Assembly: GCA_021791615.1 (NCBI GenBank)
Contig: JAJYWG010000471.1
Span: forward strand, 1 to 7,135
Length of the DNA stretch: 7,135 nt
Direction of reading: 5' to 3'
Source of the DNA: Actinomycetes bacterium
GTDB taxonomy: Bacteria; Actinomycetota; Acidimicrobiia; Acidimicrobiales; RAAP-2
Of this stretch, positions 6,378 through 7,135 are shown piece after piece. How positions within the stretch are numbered: position 1 is the first letter of the stretch; every line of letters begins with the position of its first letter. The translations under genes were made by a program, and so were the position numbers. Below the pieces are notes generated by a model. That model ran no database searches. It was not told the origin of the DNA and worked only from the letters and a program-made list of their open reading frames with translations.

Positions 6378-7135
6378 ATGCTCGGAAAGACCACGCTCGG
6401 TACCATGGCCGTGTACGGCTTCTTCGGACTGAGCGGCTATTTGATCACTGCAAGCGCTTCGAGGAACCACGTGGGGCGTTTTCTCTGGAAACGATTTCTG
6501 CGCATCTATCCTGCGTTCTGGGTGTGTCTTACCGTAACGGCATTGTTGTTCGGACCTCTTGTGTGGGTGCATGCTAATCCGCAGATGGCACGGCGATGCG
6601 GCCTCTCGTGCTATCTGCATGAAAGCGGGGGGCCGATAACCTATATTTTCCATAACTTGTCGATTTGGACCCCTCAGTCCACCATTGCCCACACCTTCCC
6701 TCCCGGATATTTTCGCCCGGTCTGGAACGGATCACTGTGGACGCTTTTCTTCGAGTGTGCGTGTTATCTGATGCTGGCAGCCCTGTCGGTACTCGGCCTC
6801 CTCCGACACCGCCTCGGCGTGCTCATTCTCGCAGTATCCGTCTGGGCCTTTGAGATCGTGGTGACGTCGGTGCGGAGTTGGAACCATAGCTTCTCTCCGT
6901 CTCATCATTGGTACATCATGAAGATGATGACGTTCGTGCCCGTCTTCCTTGGAGGCGCCCTCCTCCACCTCTACCGGAAGAAGGTTCCAGACTCGGGCGT
7001 GGTGGCGTGGGGTTGCGCACTCGCTTTTCTCTTGGGGCTGGTGCTGCCCCTGGGAAAGGGTCCGCGCGATTATTGGACGCGCGATGTAGGCTTGCGCTGT
7101 GGAGCTCGGCGAAGAGGGCCTGTCTCGGTTCTTCT
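6378..7135 (+). CDS. Acyltransferase-3 family membrane protein, N-terminal part missing, 3' end cut by window edge
   Basis: A multi-spanning O-acyltransferase of the OafA-like family, which moves acyl groups onto surface sugars or lipids at the membrane. From ATG 6378 the frame is open for 252 codons to the edge. Visible landmarks are AVYGFFGLSGYLITAS (11-26), matching the family's FF-x-x-SG-[FY]-LI motif, then FLWKRFLRIYPAFWVCL (34-50) with the conserved Arg-Ile-Tyr-Pro, then GGPITYIFHNLS and WNGSLWTLFFECACYL. Relatives begin some 45-60 residues earlier with a helix holding the Asn-Phe/Gly-Leu-Arg and catalytic His motif. That helix is absent, and no start codon occurs in frame between about 6260 and 6378. 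The ATG has no good ribosome site. The gene is therefore probably a 5'-truncated remnant next to the IS and likely inactive. Local GC is lower (29 G/C of 60 at 6601-6660, against 48 of 60 at 5401-5460), suggesting transfer from elsewhere, as is common in surface-glycan loci. Confidence 0.78.
   Translation, partial: MLGKTTLGTMAVYGFFGLSGYLITASASRNHVGRFLWKRFLRIYPAFWVCLTVTALLFGPLVWVHANPQMARRCGLSCYLHESGGPITYIFHNLSIWTPQSTIAHTFPPGYFRPVWNGSLWTLFFECACYLMLAALSVLGLLRHRLGVLILAVSVWAFEIVVTSVRSWNHSFSPSHHWYIMKMMTFVPVFLGGALLHLYRKKVPDSGVVAWGCALAFLLGLVLPLGKGPRDYWTRDVGLRCGARRRGPVSVL

Noticed and set aside
6179..6378. Right terminal inverted repeat matching GTGCCTTTCACCTGGG
   Set aside because: Only weak partial matches were found (for example around 6325-6342, about 10 of 16), not enough to define an IS end.

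Overview
The window is very GC-rich with strong G/C third-position bias, as in actinobacteria. The pilin-like protein, the large polytopic GT-C-like protein and the acyltransferase subtype would fit a high-GC actinobacterium, perhaps of the Acidimicrobiia type. That placement is inference from protein style, not from a marker gene.

Layout. Positions 1-1464 (minus strand) hold a major facilitator transporter whose 3' end lies outside the window. Upstream of it on the same strand, 1597-2169 encodes a small membrane-anchored protein whose outer domain looks like a type IV pilin head but which has no prepilin peptidase site. A 10-bp hairpin (1497-1529) separates the two. Positions 2170-2514 are a divergent intergenic region with three perfect palindromes of 12-14 bp. 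From there 2515-4524 (plus strand) encodes a large multi-spanning membrane protein of the GT-C/YfhO-like type, probably a lipid-linked-sugar glycosyltransferase or relative. About 250 bases with no gene follow, holding a near-perfect 20-bp palindrome. Next is an apparently intact IS1380-family transposase (4775-6178) with a leader inverted repeat that covers its ribosome binding site. A strong hairpin (6290-6316) lies beyond it. The window ends in an acyltransferase-3 membrane protein (6378 to the edge) that lacks its expected N-terminal segment and has visibly lower GC than its neighbours.

Functionally this looks like the edge of a cell-envelope or surface-polysaccharide region (GT-C-like protein, O-acyltransferase) altered by an insertion sequence. 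The transporter and pilin-like gene may be an unrelated pair transcribed the other way. I found no convincing new multi-gene system, CRISPR array, tRNA or rRNA. The most interesting points are the transposase leader hairpin, the headless acyltransferase beside the IS, the pilin-type domain on a non-pilin anchor, and the palindromes in the divergent promoter region.
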